Shown one piece after another: positions 1-7,701 of a stretch of 64,000 bases of DNA; within the stretch, counting starts at the first letter, position 1, and each line of letters starts with the position of its first letter. The stretch spans positions 1 through 64,000 of the forward strand of contig NZ_JABWRB020000008.1 of the NCBI RefSeq assembly GCF_014268745.2, read 5' to 3'. This DNA is from Pseudomonas zanjanensis. Its GTDB lineage: Bacteria; Pseudomonadota; Gammaproteobacteria; Pseudomonadales; Pseudomonadaceae. The position numbers and the translations under genes were made by a program. The notes under the pieces are model-generated. The model was not told the origin of the DNA. It was given only the letters and a program-made list of their open reading frames with translations, and ran no database searches.

Positions 1-121
1 CCACGGGGTTACTGCCCGGCTTTATTTCGCTTAACTGACTGGCATTAGTCCAAGGATGTCTTTTTTGTGCCTGAAATCCAGGCAATCAAAGCTTCAGCAT
101 GCCCCAGGCAAGCGATGCTGA

Positions 122-1429
122 TTATTTCTGCGCGGCCAACGCCCTACGCGCCGCCTTTTCATTTTTCATGGCCGCGATTTCCCGCTCACAAGCATCCACA
201 TCGAAAGAATTGTCCCACTTGGCAATGGCGAGGGTGCCGATGCCATTGCCGATCAGGTTGGTCACCGCCCGCGCTTCGTTCAGGAAACGGTCAATACCCA
301 GGAGCAGGACCAGGCCGACCAGCGGAATGGAGTGGATGGTGGTCAGCGTTGCTGCAAGGGTGACGAACCCGGCCCCCGCGACACCCGCCGAACCTTTCGA
401 AGTCAGCAGGAAGACGCCCAACAGAATCATCTGATCCATAAACGTCAGCGGTGTGTTGGTGGCCTGGGCGATGAAGATCGCGGCCATGGTCAGATAGATG
501 CAGGTGCCATCGGCATTGAAGGTGTAGCCAGTCGGCAGCACCATTCCTACCACTGACTTTTTGCAGCCCAACTTCTCCAGCTTGACCATCATCCGCGGCA
601 GCACAGCCTCGGTCGAGCAAGTCCCGAGGGTAATCAGAATTTCGTCCTTGAAGTAACGGAGGAACTGCAGCAGCGGCATGCCCGACCATCGAGCAACGGT
701 GCCCAGCACAACCACAATGAACACCAGGGTGGTGACGTAGAGCGCTACCAGCAGTTGGCCGAGGGACAGTAGCGTACCGATGCCATACTTGCCGATCGTG
801 AACGCCATGCCCGCGCCAGCGCCAATCGGAGCCAGCCGCATGACCATGGCCACAATCTTGAACAGCCCTTGCAGAAACAGATCGATGGTATTGATCAGCG
901 GTTTGCTGGTCTCACCCATTTGAACCAGCGCCACCCCCATCAAGACAGAAAGCAGAATGACTTGCAGCATGACGCCATTGGAAAACGCACCGACAAAGGT
1001 TGGCGGGATGATGTTCATGAAGAAATCAATTGTGCCGCCCTGGGCAGAAGCGGCCTGGCTGTACTTGGCGATAGCACCGCCATCGAGTGTCTCGACATGG
1101 ATGTTCATCCCCACGCCGGGCTTGGCGATGTTGACCACGACAAGGCCGATCACCAGCGCGATGGTTGAAAGAATCTCGAAATAGATCAGCGATTTTACGC
1201 CAATTCTTCCAACCTCTTTGATGTTGCCCATCTTGGCAATACCGACCACCACGGTGCCAAAAATAATCGGGGCCAACAGCATTTTGATCAGCCTGATAAA
1301 ACCATCGGCAAAGGGTTGAAGCTTGGCGCCGAACTGCGGTTCGAAGTGACCAATTGCGGCGCCGACCACGATGCCGATCAGCACCTGCACATACAGCTGG
1401 CTATACCAGCGGGACTTGGAGATTTCCAC
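122..1429 (-). CDS. dctA: C4-dicarboxylate:cation symporter, DctA family
   Basis: This 435-residue inner-membrane symporter belongs to the dicarboxylate/amino acid:cation (DAACS) family and normally takes up succinate, fumarate and malate. The family hallmarks are visible: hydrophobic helices through the whole length, a TLGTCSTEAVLP loop, the FNADGTCIY segment containing the cation/substrate motif NxDGT, and the DctA-like C-terminal segment NLIGNGIGTLAIAKWDN. Length is usual for DctA. It lies about 100 bp downstream of the tartrate dehydratase gene on the same strand, so tartrate is a likely substrate here; that is inference from context, since DctA paralogues cannot be told apart by substrate from sequence alone. 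The ATG at 1429 is taken because the protein starts as DctA proteins usually do. Confidence 0.88.
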   Translation of the reverse strand: MEISKSRWYSQLYVQVLIGIVVGAAIGHFEPQFGAKLQPFADGFIRLIKMLLAPIIFGTVVVGIAKMGNIKEVGRIGVKSLIYFEILSTIALVIGLVVVNIAKPGVGMNIHVETLDGGAIAKYSQAASAQGGTIDFFMNIIPPTFVGAFSNGVMLQVILLSVLMGVALVQMGETSKPLINTIDLFLQGLFKIVAMVMRLAPIGAGAGMAFTIGKYGIGTLLSLGQLLVALYVTTLVFIVVVLGTVARWSGMPLLQFLRYFKDEILITLGTCSTEAVLPRMMVKLEKLGCKKSVVGMVLPTGYTFNADGTCIYLTMAAIFIAQATNTPLTFMDQMILLGVFLLTSKGSAGVAGAGFVTLAATLTTIHSIPLVGLVLLLGIDRFLNEARAVTNLIGNGIGTLAIAKWDNSFDVDACEREIAAMKNEKAARRALAAQK

Positions 1430-1469
1430 GGGAGCACCTCATTTTATTGTTGTGATGGGCGTGTGGTGT

Positions 1470-1522
1470 GGCGTCAGTGGGTGACGCCTGATAACGGCGG
1501 CCTCAGGCGAAGAGGCCGCCGT
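1470..1522 (-). promoter_or_regulatory. Two intercistronic stem-loops between tarD and dctA
   Basis: Two hairpins lie in the gap. The small one is GGCGTCA/TGACGCC (1470-1488). The strong one is AACGGCGGCCTC (1493-1504) pairing with GAGGCCGCCGTT (1511-1522), a perfect 12-bp stem with a 6-base loop. Neither is followed by a T run on the minus strand, so they look more like an RNA-processing or attenuating structure between the two genes than a full intrinsic terminator. Confidence 0.5.
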
Positions 1523-1530
1523 TCGGGCTA

Positions 1531-2700
1531 TCAGCCCTCGCCCAGTTCGCGCATGACGGCGTACAAGGCGGACTTGGCTTCGAAGCCGACGCCTGGAATA
1601 TCCGGCAGCGCCACATAGCTGTTTTCGACGCGAATCCCGTCAGCAAAACCGCCAAACGGCTGGAACACATCCGGGTAGGATTCGTTACCACCCAGGTGCA
1701 GGCCCGCGGCGATATTCAGGGACATCTGATGGCCCCCGTGGGGAACGACACGACGCGAAGACCAGCCCATGTCTTCCATCACTTCCAGCGTGCGCATGTA
1801 CTCGACCAGACCGTAGGACAGCGCGCAGTCGAACTGGACGTAGTCACGATCGGAACGCATGCCGCCATGGCGCAGCAGGTTGCGGGCGTCTTGATGGGAA
1901 AACAGGTTTTCGCCGGTAGCCATCGGCAGGTCGTAGTGCTTGGCCAACTCAGCCTGCAAGGCGTAGTCGAGAGGGTCGCCGGCTTCTTCGTACCAGAACA
2001 GGTTGTAGGGCTTCAAAGCCTCTGCATAAGCAATGGCCGTGTCTTGGTCAAAGCGACCGTTGGCATCCACTGCCAGGCGACGCCCGTCACCGACCACCTT
2101 GAGTACCGATTCGATGCGACGAATATCCTCAGCCAGAGGCGCCGCGCCGATCTTCATCTTGACCACGTCGTAGCCGCGATCCAGATAGCTGCGCATTTCG
2201 TCCTGAAGCTTGGCGTCGTCCTTGCCTGGGTAGTAATAACCACCAGCGGCGTAGACCCAGACCTTGTCGTCGGCCACGCCGCTGCGGTAACGGTCAGCCA
2301 ACAGGCGATACAACGGCTTGCCTTCGATCTTGGCGACGGCGTCCCAGACGGCCATGTCGATGGTGCCCACGGCCACCGAACGTTCACCATGGCCACCGGG
2401 TTTTTCGTTGGTCATCAGGGTTTTCCAGATGGCGAACGGATCGAGGTTATTGTGCTCTTTATCGATCAGCGACTCGGGGTCGGCTTCGGTGATGCGCGCC
2501 AGGAAGCGGTCACGCATCAAAGCGCCTTGGCCATAACGACCGTTGGAGTTGAAACCGTAGCCGATGACCGGTTTACCCTCGCGAATCATATCCGTGACGA
2601 CAGCGACGACCGAGCAGGTCATTTTGGAAAAATCGATGTAGGCGTTGGCAATTGGCGAGGCAATGGAAACGGTTTTTTCACGGATGTCGACGATACGCAT
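1531..2700 (-). CDS. tarD: D(-)-tartrate dehydratase, enolase superfamily
   Basis: This 389-residue enzyme of the mandelate racemase subgroup is predicted to dehydrate D-tartrate to oxaloacetate in the cytoplasm. Superfamily catalytic elements are visible: the KMK motif near residues 181-183, the metal ligand in DANGRF, the YEEAGDP segment, the GENLFS strand, and the catalytic His in the VPHGGHQ motif. The pattern and the N-terminus (MRIVDIREKTVSIASPIANA) match the TarD type rather than galactonate or mandelate enzymes. The reading frame is open upstream to 2781, but that stretch overlaps the divergent promoter region and the family begins at MRIVD, so the ATG at 2700 is chosen. It is divergent from a LysR gene and upstream of the dctA-type transporter, giving a small tartrate-use block. 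Confidence 0.85.
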   Translation of the reverse strand: MRIVDIREKTVSIASPIANAYIDFSKMTCSVVAVVTDMIREGKPVIGYGFNSNGRYGQGALMRDRFLARITEADPESLIDKEHNNLDPFAIWKTLMTNEKPGGHGERSVAVGTIDMAVWDAVAKIEGKPLYRLLADRYRSGVADDKVWVYAAGGYYYPGKDDAKLQDEMRSYLDRGYDVVKMKIGAAPLAEDIRRIESVLKVVGDGRRLAVDANGRFDQDTAIAYAEALKPYNLFWYEEAGDPLDYALQAELAKHYDLPMATGENLFSHQDARNLLRHGGMRSDRDYVQFDCALSYGLVEYMRTLEVMEDMGWSSRRVVPHGGHQMSLNIAAGLHLGGNESYPDVFQPFGGFADGIRVENSYVALPDIPGVGFEAKSALYAVMRELGEG

Positions 2701-2799
2701 GATGGGGTCCTCTTGTTGTAGGTGACCCCACGTTATGCTTTGCGATGACACCCGCCCAATGCTAATAATGCCGCGCCCCATGCACAGGAGGCATTGCCC

Positions 2800-3678
2800 T
2801 TGGAACTCGTTTGGCTAGAAGATTTTTCAGCGCTGGCAGAGTACGGCAGCTTTGTACGTGCCGCTGAAGCACGCCACGTGACCCAACCGGCTTTCAGTCG
2901 CAGAGTCCGCGCATTGGAAAACTGGATGGGTGTCGAACTGTTCGTTCGCACGCCACAAGGCGCCACGCTGACCGAGGCGGGGAAGCAGATTTTGCCAAGC
3001 GCCCAAGAGACGGCCAGGCGCTTGTACCGAATGCGCAGCGAAGCCCAGGAAGTGGCGGGCATGGCGATCAAGACGCTGCAATTCGCGGCCACCCATTCGC
3101 TGTCGTTCACGTTTTTCCCAAGATGGCTGCGGAGCACGGAAAACGGCGCCCCCATCGAGGCGGTACGACTGCATTCCGATAGCATGGCGGCCTGTGAGCA
3201 AATGCTGATTCAAGGCCACGTGCAGTTCCTGCTTTGCCATCGTCATCCGGATGTTCCACCGCTGTTGGCCCCTGATCAGTTCATCGGCAAAAAAGTGGGC
3301 GAGGATGTGCTCGTTCCGCTGGCGAGCGCTTCTGCCAACTTCGCAAATGCGCCCGCATCGCTGCCCTACTTGGCGTACACCCAGGAGTCCGGTCTGGGAC
3401 GCATCGTCGCTCATCGACTTCAGGGCAAGGAAGAGTTCCTGCACCTCAAGCCGCTGTTCAGCAGCCACCTCGCAGCGGTGCTCATGTCCATGGCGCTGGA
3501 AAACAAAGGGGTGGCCTGGCTGCCAAGAAGCCTGACCGAGCAGGAAGTCGCCGACGGACGTCTTGTGCGGGCGCTCGATGAAAGCTGGGATATCCCGTTG
3601 GACATTCATCTCACTCGCCCAACGGGTGCCATTAGCCAATCGGCGGAGGAGTTTTGGGCGAAGTTAAAGGATTGCTGA
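2800..3678 (+). CDS. LysR-family regulator, probable control of the tartrate block
   Basis: A 292-residue LysR-type activator/repressor with an N-terminal winged HTH (about residues 3-62, including AARHVTQPAFSRRVRALE) and a periplasmic-binding-like effector domain. The start is not ATG. An AGGAGG at 2786-2791 is 8 bases before a TTG at 2800, which gives MELVWLEDFSALAEYG, the usual LysR opening; a TTG at 2794 is only 2 bases from the Shine-Dalgarno and is rejected. The gene is divergent from tarD with about 100 bp between starts, the classic arrangement of a LysR gene and its target. The last codons (GAT TGC TGA) lie inside the first copy of a 70-bp direct repeat. The effector is unknown; tartrate is an inference. 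Confidence 0.8.
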   Translation: MELVWLEDFSALAEYGSFVRAAEARHVTQPAFSRRVRALENWMGVELFVRTPQGATLTEAGKQILPSAQETARRLYRMRSEAQEVAGMAIKTLQFAATHSLSFTFFPRWLRSTENGAPIEAVRLHSDSMAACEQMLIQGHVQFLLCHRHPDVPPLLAPDQFIGKKVGEDVLVPLASASANFANAPASLPYLAYTQESGLGRIVAHRLQGKEEFLHLKPLFSSHLAAVLMSMALENKGVAWLPRSLTEQEVADGRLVRALDESWDIPLDIHLTRPTGAISQSAEEFWAKLKDC

Positions 3679-3739
3679 AGTTGCTTCGCAGGCGTCGGGC
3701 CATTGCGCCTCGACAGCCATGTCAGGTGTGATCGCGCCT
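3670..3739. repeat. 70-bp direct repeat, left copy (flanks higA)
   Basis: This 70-bp block is repeated at 4225-4294 with three mismatches by eye. The copies begin GATTGCTGAAGTTGCTTCGC and end with GCCT. This left copy contains the last codons of the LysR gene and, on the minus strand, a vestige of the hxlR 3' end that reads RRDHT-stop, matching MRRDHA-stop of the intact gene. The spacing between copies is 555 bp and the only gene between them is higA. Confidence 0.9.
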
Positions 3740-3800
3740 TGTCTGGGGCGCCAACGGCCCCGAAAACGTAGAAATCGTAGATTTATCACTGAGGTGAGTC

Positions 3801-4106
3801 ATGTTTAAGAATGGCATAAGGCCCGTACACCCTGGAGAAATTCTCAAGGAAGAGTACCTGGAACCGCTTGGCCTGACGGCTGCTGCGCTTGCAAGGGCTT
3901 TGCACGTGTCTGCCCCCACCGTAAATGACATCGTATTGATGCGCCGTAGCGTCAGTGCGGATGTGGCTTTGCGCCTGGCAGCTGCATTGGACACGTCGGC
4001 GCAGTTTTGGCTGAATTTGCAGACTGCGTATGATTTACGTACAGCCGAGATTGCAAAAGGGGAGCAAATTTATAAAGAAGTAGAGAGGATTCCTCACTGC
4101 GCATAG
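3801..4106 (+). CDS. higA: HigA-family antitoxin (orphan)
   Basis: A 101-residue Xre-type HTH protein of the HigA addiction-module family. The opening FKNGIRPVHPGEILKEEYL, the helix-turn-helix around LTAAALARALHVSAPTVNDI and the following SADVALRLAAALDTSAQFWLNLQ are the standard HigA pattern. HigA normally binds the HigB ribonuclease and represses the higBA promoter. No higB is present: only about 60 bp separate the gene from the left repeat copy and nothing follows before the terminator. A TCAC-TGAG-GTGA dyad (3786-3797) overlaps the ribosome binding region and could be an autoregulatory operator. The gene sits between two 70-bp direct repeats, so it looks acquired or left over from a larger module. 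Confidence 0.85.
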   Translation: MFKNGIRPVHPGEILKEEYLEPLGLTAAALARALHVSAPTVNDIVLMRRSVSADVALRLAAALDTSAQFWLNLQTAYDLRTAEIAKGEQIYKEVERIPHCA

Positions 4107-4112
4107 CATTTA

Positions 4113-4152
4113 CAAAAAAGGCATTTAGTGATTATCGCAAGTGCCTTTTTTG
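4113..4152 (+). terminator. Rho-independent terminator of higA
   Basis: An A-rich stretch and GGCATTT pair with AAGTGCC followed by TTTTTT, so the hairpin is symmetric and could also serve minus-strand transcripts. It begins seven bases after the higA stop codon. Confidence 0.75.
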
Positions 4153-4224
4153 TGCTTGGAGAATTGGCTCTCCCCTAATGCGACGAAACATAAACAGACG
4201 GCTCAGCAGGCGCCGGCAACGCAT

Positions 4225-4294
4225 GATTGCTGAAGTTGCTTCGCAAGCGTCGGGCCATTGCGCCTCGACAGCCATGTCAGGCGTGATCACGCCT
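4225..4294. repeat. 70-bp direct repeat, right copy (flanks higA)
   Basis: Right copy of the block at 3670-3739 (67 of 70 identical by eye). It contains the true 3' end of hxlR (last codons and TGA on the minus strand) plus about 50 bp of downstream sequence. Homology between the copies stops abruptly at GCCT, inside the hxlR coding sequence. Confidence 0.9.
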
Positions 4295-4630
4295 CATCTC
4301 TGCCCATTCGATCAACGCCTGGATCGACGGCCCGAGTGCATGCCCCATGGGCGTGAGCTTGTACTCCACTTTAGGTGGCACTTGTGGGTACACGGTCCGC
4401 TGCACAATGCCGTCCTTTTCCAACTGTTTTAGCTGTTGGATCAGCATCTTCTGGTTAATCCCTTCAATCAACTTCTCCAGGTCCGAGAAACGCAGCGCGC
4501 CCTTCGCCGCGAAAAGCTGGCACAAGATAATGATCTTCCACTTCCCTTCCAGTACGCGAAGCGTTTCGGTTGTTGCCTCGGCCCATTTCCGACGATTTTG
4601 CGGATCGCCGCAATCCCATTCCCGTTCCAT
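4277..4630 (-). CDS. HxlR-family transcriptional regulator
   Basis: A 117-residue winged-helix regulator of the HxlR/YodB type. The family core is visible: TLRVLEGKWKIIILCQL, LRFSDLEKLIEGINQKMLIQQLKQLEKDGIV and YKLTPMGHALGPSIQALIEWA. A Cys at residue 7 (WDCGDP) lies where redox- or electrophile-sensing HxlR proteins have their conserved Cys. It is divergent from the reductase gene at 4733, and a 14-bp palindrome lies between them, so it probably represses that gene in response to a reactive compound. The effector is inferred from family behaviour only. Confidence 0.85.
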   Translation of the reverse strand: MEREWDCGDPQNRRKWAEATTETLRVLEGKWKIIILCQLFAAKGALRFSDLEKLIEGINQKMLIQQLKQLEKDGIVQRTVYPQVPPKVEYKLTPMGHALGPSIQALIEWAEMRRDHA

Positions 4631-4661
4631 TTCTTCCTCGATGGTGAGTTACACACCTTTT

Positions 4662-4699
4662 GGTAGGTACTTACCATTATCACACCAGCCTCCTAGAAT
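4662..4699 (+). promoter_or_regulatory. Promoter with overlapping palindromic operator, hxlR/reductase intergenic
   Basis: A near-perfect palindrome GGTAGGTACTTACC (4662-4675) is the obvious HxlR-type operator in this 102-bp divergent gap. It overlaps a plausible -35 element TTACCA (4671-4676) that is 17 bp from a -10 element TAGAAT (4694-4699) reading toward the reductase gene. Binding there would block transcription of both genes. Confidence 0.55.
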
Positions 4700-4732
4700 C
4701 GGTGCAAGACAAATGACTCAGGAGGCTTAGCC

Positions 4733-5479
4733 ATGAAAATCGGCATCATCGGAACCGGTAACATCGGAGGCACCCTCGCTCGCAAATTCAAGGCAGCCGG
4801 TCACGACATACGTGTTGCGAACTCTCGAGGCATCAACGGCGTTCGCGCATTCGCCGAAGAGATTGGAGCCAAACCGGTGGACATTCGCGGCGCAGTCGAT
4901 GGCGCGGATGTGATCGTGCTATCCATACCGCTACCGGCGTTGAGCGCACTGCCTGCTGATCTGTTTGCCGCAGTACCCGACAGCGTCCCGGTGGTGGACA
5001 CGAGTAACTACTACCCTGGCCTACGTGACCCTAACATTCCTGAAATTGATCAAGGGATGACGGAAAGCGTTTGGGTTTCTAAGCAGATTGGGCGACCTGT
5101 CATCAAGGCCTTCAACAATATTCTGGCCTATACCTTGGCGGAGTTGGGCAGTGCCCAAGGCACTCCAGGTCGCTTGGCCGCAGCAGTGGCCGGCGACGAT
5201 CCCAAGGCTAAGGAAACGGTGATGTCCCTGGTCAACCAAGCGGGCTTTGATCCGGTCGACGGAGGTTCCCTGGAAGAGTCCTGGAGACAACAACCTTGTA
5301 CGCCAGGCTATTGCTGTGACTACGACGCCGAGACTCTGCGCGACGCACTATTGGCCGCCTCCAAAGGGCAAGCCGCTGCGAAGCGAGAGGAGTTTCCTAA
5401 ACACTTTGAGCGGCTCGGGCCCAACCCTGGCCATGCCGACATTGTCGCCATGAACCGCTCCTTCAACGCACTGGATTGA
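4733..5479 (+). CDS. NAD(P)-binding oxidoreductase, F420-dependent NADP reductase-like
   Basis: A 248-residue Rossmann-fold protein with an N-terminal IGIIGTGNIGGTLARKF dinucleotide-binding loop and a strand-ending arrangement (VANSRG) that fits NADP. The architecture (ADVIVLSIPL, VVDTSNYYPG, VIKAFNNI, then a C-terminal helical part) is that of the family annotated as NADPH-dependent F420 reductase or dinucleotide-binding protein. Pseudomonas does not make F420 in general, so the real acceptor is unknown. The start ATG at 4733 has an AGGAGG seven bases upstream. The gene is divergent from hxlR, whose homologues often control reductases or dehydrogenases used in electrophile detoxification. 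Confidence 0.75.
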   Translation: MKIGIIGTGNIGGTLARKFKAAGHDIRVANSRGINGVRAFAEEIGAKPVDIRGAVDGADVIVLSIPLPALSALPADLFAAVPDSVPVVDTSNYYPGLRDPNIPEIDQGMTESVWVSKQIGRPVIKAFNNILAYTLAELGSAQGTPGRLAAAVAGDDPKAKETVMSLVNQAGFDPVDGGSLEESWRQQPCTPGYCCDYDAETLRDALLAASKGQAAAKREEFPKHFERLGPNPGHADIVAMNRSFNALD

Positions 5480-5537
5480 CGCAGTCCGAGGCTAATGCCT
5501 GTCAGTTACGTGGATACCACGGGCAAACACACAAACC

Positions 5538-5644
5538 GTGGCGAGGGAGCTTGCTCCCGCTGGGCCAGTCCGACGCTTCGGGCGAAGCGGCTCCAAGATT
5601 TTGCGGTCGCTGTGCAACCGAGCGGGAGCAAGCTCCCTCGCCAC
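5538..5644. repeat. REP pair (BIME), GTGGCGAGGGAGC family
   Basis: Two inverted copies of a Pseudomonas REP unit: GTGGCGAGGGAGCTTGCTCC at 5538 and its reverse complement ending at 5644, each itself containing an imperfect palindrome around AGCTTGCT, with a variable 59-bp spacer. The remaining 5480-5777 sequence holds no gene that I can support. Confidence 0.85.
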
Positions 5645-5777
5645 AGTTCTCTCTCTAGCCGTGACGATGCGTCGAATGGACGGCTGGCTCAAACTCGTTG
5701 ATATCTGCAAACCAAATGTAGGGAAATGCAGTCGCTAAAAGGCCAAAGCTCCTACATAAAGCTAGGAAAGCGGTGTC

Positions 5778-5850
5778 TTGTGACGCTTGAGCGGGACGGC
5801 CTATAGTTCCTTGTCGCCTCAATGGCGACTCGGGTTTGGCGACCCGACAA
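5778..5850 (+). promoter_or_regulatory. Promoter and structured 5' leader of the DUF3077 gene
   Basis: A sigma70-like promoter is visible as TTGTGA (5778-5783), 18-bp spacer, TATAGT (5802-5807). The expected transcript begins inside a compact structured block: GTCGCC-TCAAT-GGCGAC (5813-5829) and TCGGGT-TTGGCG-ACCCGA (5830-5847) form two hairpins enclosed by an outer helix TTGTCG/CGACAA (5811-5850). The GGCGAC sequence occurs twice, so GTCGCC could pair with either copy, giving alternative folds. About 36 bases separate the block from the start codon. A structural cis-element is supported; its ligand or role is unknown. Confidence 0.45.
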
Positions 5851-5886
5851 CGAGGTAGCTCCTTTCAACTGAATGAGGTCCTACCA

Positions 5887-6159
5887 ATGAATCGATACAT
5901 GCCCATCACCGGCATCGACTGCACCCCCGCTACCCTGCTGATCGACACCGAAGCCCCGCTTGATGTCCTCTTCGAAACCGCTGACTACCGCATCCGCACC
6001 GTGACCCAACTGCTGGAAAACATCGCGTTCCGTTCGGAGATCAGTTCCGACACGCTGGTGCTTTCCGATTTTTGCAAAATGCTAACGATCGCGTTGCGCG
6101 ACGGGTGTGATGTGATGGATGTGATTGGCATACGATTGCGGGCGCAGGCGGCGGAGTAA
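5887..6159 (+). CDS. DUF3077 family small protein
   Basis: A 90-residue protein of the Pseudomonas-restricted DUF3077 type, small soluble proteins of unknown function that usually occur as several paralogues per genome. The C-terminal half (SSDTLVLSDFCKMLTIALRDGCDVMDVIGIRL) has the mixed helical pattern of the family. The frame is open upstream to 5836, but the ATG at 5887 is taken because upstream residues would be encoded by the leader hairpins. It appears monocistronic and is followed by a strong hairpin. No membrane segment or signal peptide is visible. Confidence 0.7.
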   Translation: MNRYMPITGIDCTPATLLIDTEAPLDVLFETADYRIRTVTQLLENIAFRSEISSDTLVLSDFCKMLTIALRDGCDVMDVIGIRLRAQAAE

Positions 6160-6233
6160 GTGATGACGGGCGCCTATGGCCATAACGTAGCCCCCACCGT
6201 CGGGAGCGACTACATCTATCTACTCCGATGAGC

Positions 6234-6264
6234 TGTGGCGCAGTTCGTCAAGAACTGCGCCACA
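6234..6264. terminator. Perfect 13-bp hairpin downstream of the DUF3077 gene
   Basis: TGTGGCGCAGTTC (6234-6246) pairs perfectly with GAACTGCGCCACA (6252-6264) over a 5-base loop. No T run follows on either side, so termination is possible but not certain. Confidence 0.45.
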
Positions 6265-6302
6265 ATCGCGCCAAAATCTTCTCAAACAGCGCCAACACAC
6301 TC

Positions 6303-7001
6303 ATGCCTTCGACCACCGACATATAACAGTATCCTGGCATCCAGGAGTGGGCGAGCCTCTCAGAGCTCTTGGCCTGGCACCCTGAAATTTCCCGGCGAAC
6401 GGCGCAGCGCATCCTTGCAAACCTGGCCGAAAGCAGCCAAATCACTGCACAGGGAGAAGGCAGGGCACGGCGTTATTTCGCAATAGGACACCCGGCTGAG
6501 ACCCACACCCTGCCCTATTTTCAGCCTTTTACCGACATCAATAAACGCACCTCCCGACTGGCAGCGAATCTCCCCTTGTTCCGTGCCAATCTTTGCCCGC
6601 TGACCTTTCTGGATGTACCGGAGCAGGCCTACAGCCGAGCCACATTGGGTGTGTACGAAATGACCCGGGTAGAGCTGCTTCGCGACCTGTATATCTGGGC
6701 CTACGAACGCTCAACACTGGAATATCTGGCAATCAAGCAAGACCTTGCGGAACCGGACCCTTTACGCCTGGCATGGCGAGACCTCATCAAGAAGACCATT
6801 CGGGAAATCGTCACTCACCCAGAGCTTGACCCGTTGTTCTGTATTCAACGCTCGGTAGCGGGATATGTTTCAGAAAGAGAACAGCCGGAAGTGCAAGCAC
6901 TGATCGTCGAAAAACTCCGTCGCCTGCACGAAGGGGTGCTCGCGCGCTATGGGTTACGGCCATCAGAGTTCATGTCATGGAAGTCGCGCCATGGTCACTG
7001 A
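6303..7001 (+). pseudogene. Fic family protein with winged helix, internally deleted
   Basis: The frame from ATG 6303 reads MPSTTDI, then a TAA at 6324, then continues in frame as a winged-helix domain (HPEISRRTAQRILANLAESS, EGRARRYF). It then jumps directly to the end of a Fic core (PFTDINKRTSRLAANLPLFR) and a typical Fic-protein C-terminal region down to 7001. Full-length Pseudomonas relatives have a long stretch of Fic-domain helices between these parts. Here that stretch is missing, and the HxFx(D/E)GN(G/K)R motif has Gln in place of the catalytic His. The open part could begin at a TTG at 6369 (210 codons). An early stop plus loss of most of the AMP-transferase domain make this a degenerate gene. 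Confidence 0.7.
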
Positions 7002-7016
7002 TGGGAGATCACTGAG

Positions 7017-7157
7017 ATGATATTTGCCCTCTGCGTCGTCGCGTTGAACGCCACCATCGGTGTACTCATCAAAGTGTTGATTAACACCTTCACGATAGAC
7101 AAGCTGACGGCCCTTGGGCCAGTCACCTATCCAGCCACACGGCCATCCACCTCTTAA
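7017..7157 (+). CDS. Possible 46-residue hydrophobic peptide
   Basis: An ATG 15 bp after the Fic pseudogene opens a 46-codon frame starting MIFALCVVALNATIGVLI, a plausible single transmembrane segment, ending in a polar tail PATRPSTS. There is a weak GAGAT upstream. I do not recognise the peptide. Length and lack of homology recognition mean it could be chance. Confidence 0.25.
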   Translation: MIFALCVVALNATIGVLIKVLINTFTIDKLTALGPVTYPATRPSTS

Positions 7158-7198
7158 ATAGATGGAAAATATTTCCTTTTTCAGATGGAGCATGAGTT

Positions 7199-7636
7199 TT
7201 GTACAAGAAATTTACAGGGATCGTTTTTCTGCTATTGAGCGGCTGCTCACTGCATCCGTATACCAAGGACGAACTGCTGAACACTGGCGTAACCAGCCCC
7301 GAGTACTGCCTGACACAGGAGCGAGCGGAGGTGGAAAAACGGGTACAAAGCTATCTGAACCACTGCTTTCACCCACAAGTGACCGAGCTCACGACGGGTG
7401 GGAGACTCGTCAATACCATCCAATTGAAAGTCGACAGCAATGCCGACAGAAGCGACATGGTGCTATGGGCGCCGACAATCTACGGCAGCCAGTTCTATAT
7501 GAACGTGATCGTCTCGGAAAAGAACCCTGCCTGCAAAACCACCATGACTGCCGTGGCCTCAGGCTGGGCCTTTGAGCGAAACTTTCCGAAGATCCTGGAA
7601 AGCGCGAAGGGGGAAGACCCGTGGTGCCCGCTGTAA
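7199..7636 (+). CDS. Hypothetical lipoprotein
   Basis: A 145-residue secreted lipoprotein: a short signal (MYKKFTGIVFLLLSGC) ends in a lipobox with the acylated Cys at residue 16. The mature part has four further Cys residues (EYCLTQ, NHCFHP, PACKTT, PWCPL), which could form disulfides in the periplasm. The start is a TTG at 7199 with GGAG at 7187-7190. No family recognised. It stands alone between the Fic remnant and a truncated REP element. Confidence 0.65.
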   Translation: MYKKFTGIVFLLLSGCSLHPYTKDELLNTGVTSPEYCLTQERAEVEKRVQSYLNHCFHPQVTELTTGGRLVNTIQLKVDSNADRSDMVLWAPTIYGSQFYMNVIVSEKNPACKTTMTAVASGWAFERNFPKILESAKGEDPWCPL

Positions 7637-7701
7637 CCACAAAAGAAGGGGATAGCAAAATAAAACTGCGCCATGGGCGAGCGATCAACAATCCGGCTTC
7701 T

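Noticed and set aside
5538..5644. Possible CRISPR array or transposon ends
   Set aside because: Only two inverted arms per site, no regularly spaced direct repeats or cas genes; the sequence is the Pseudomonas REP type.
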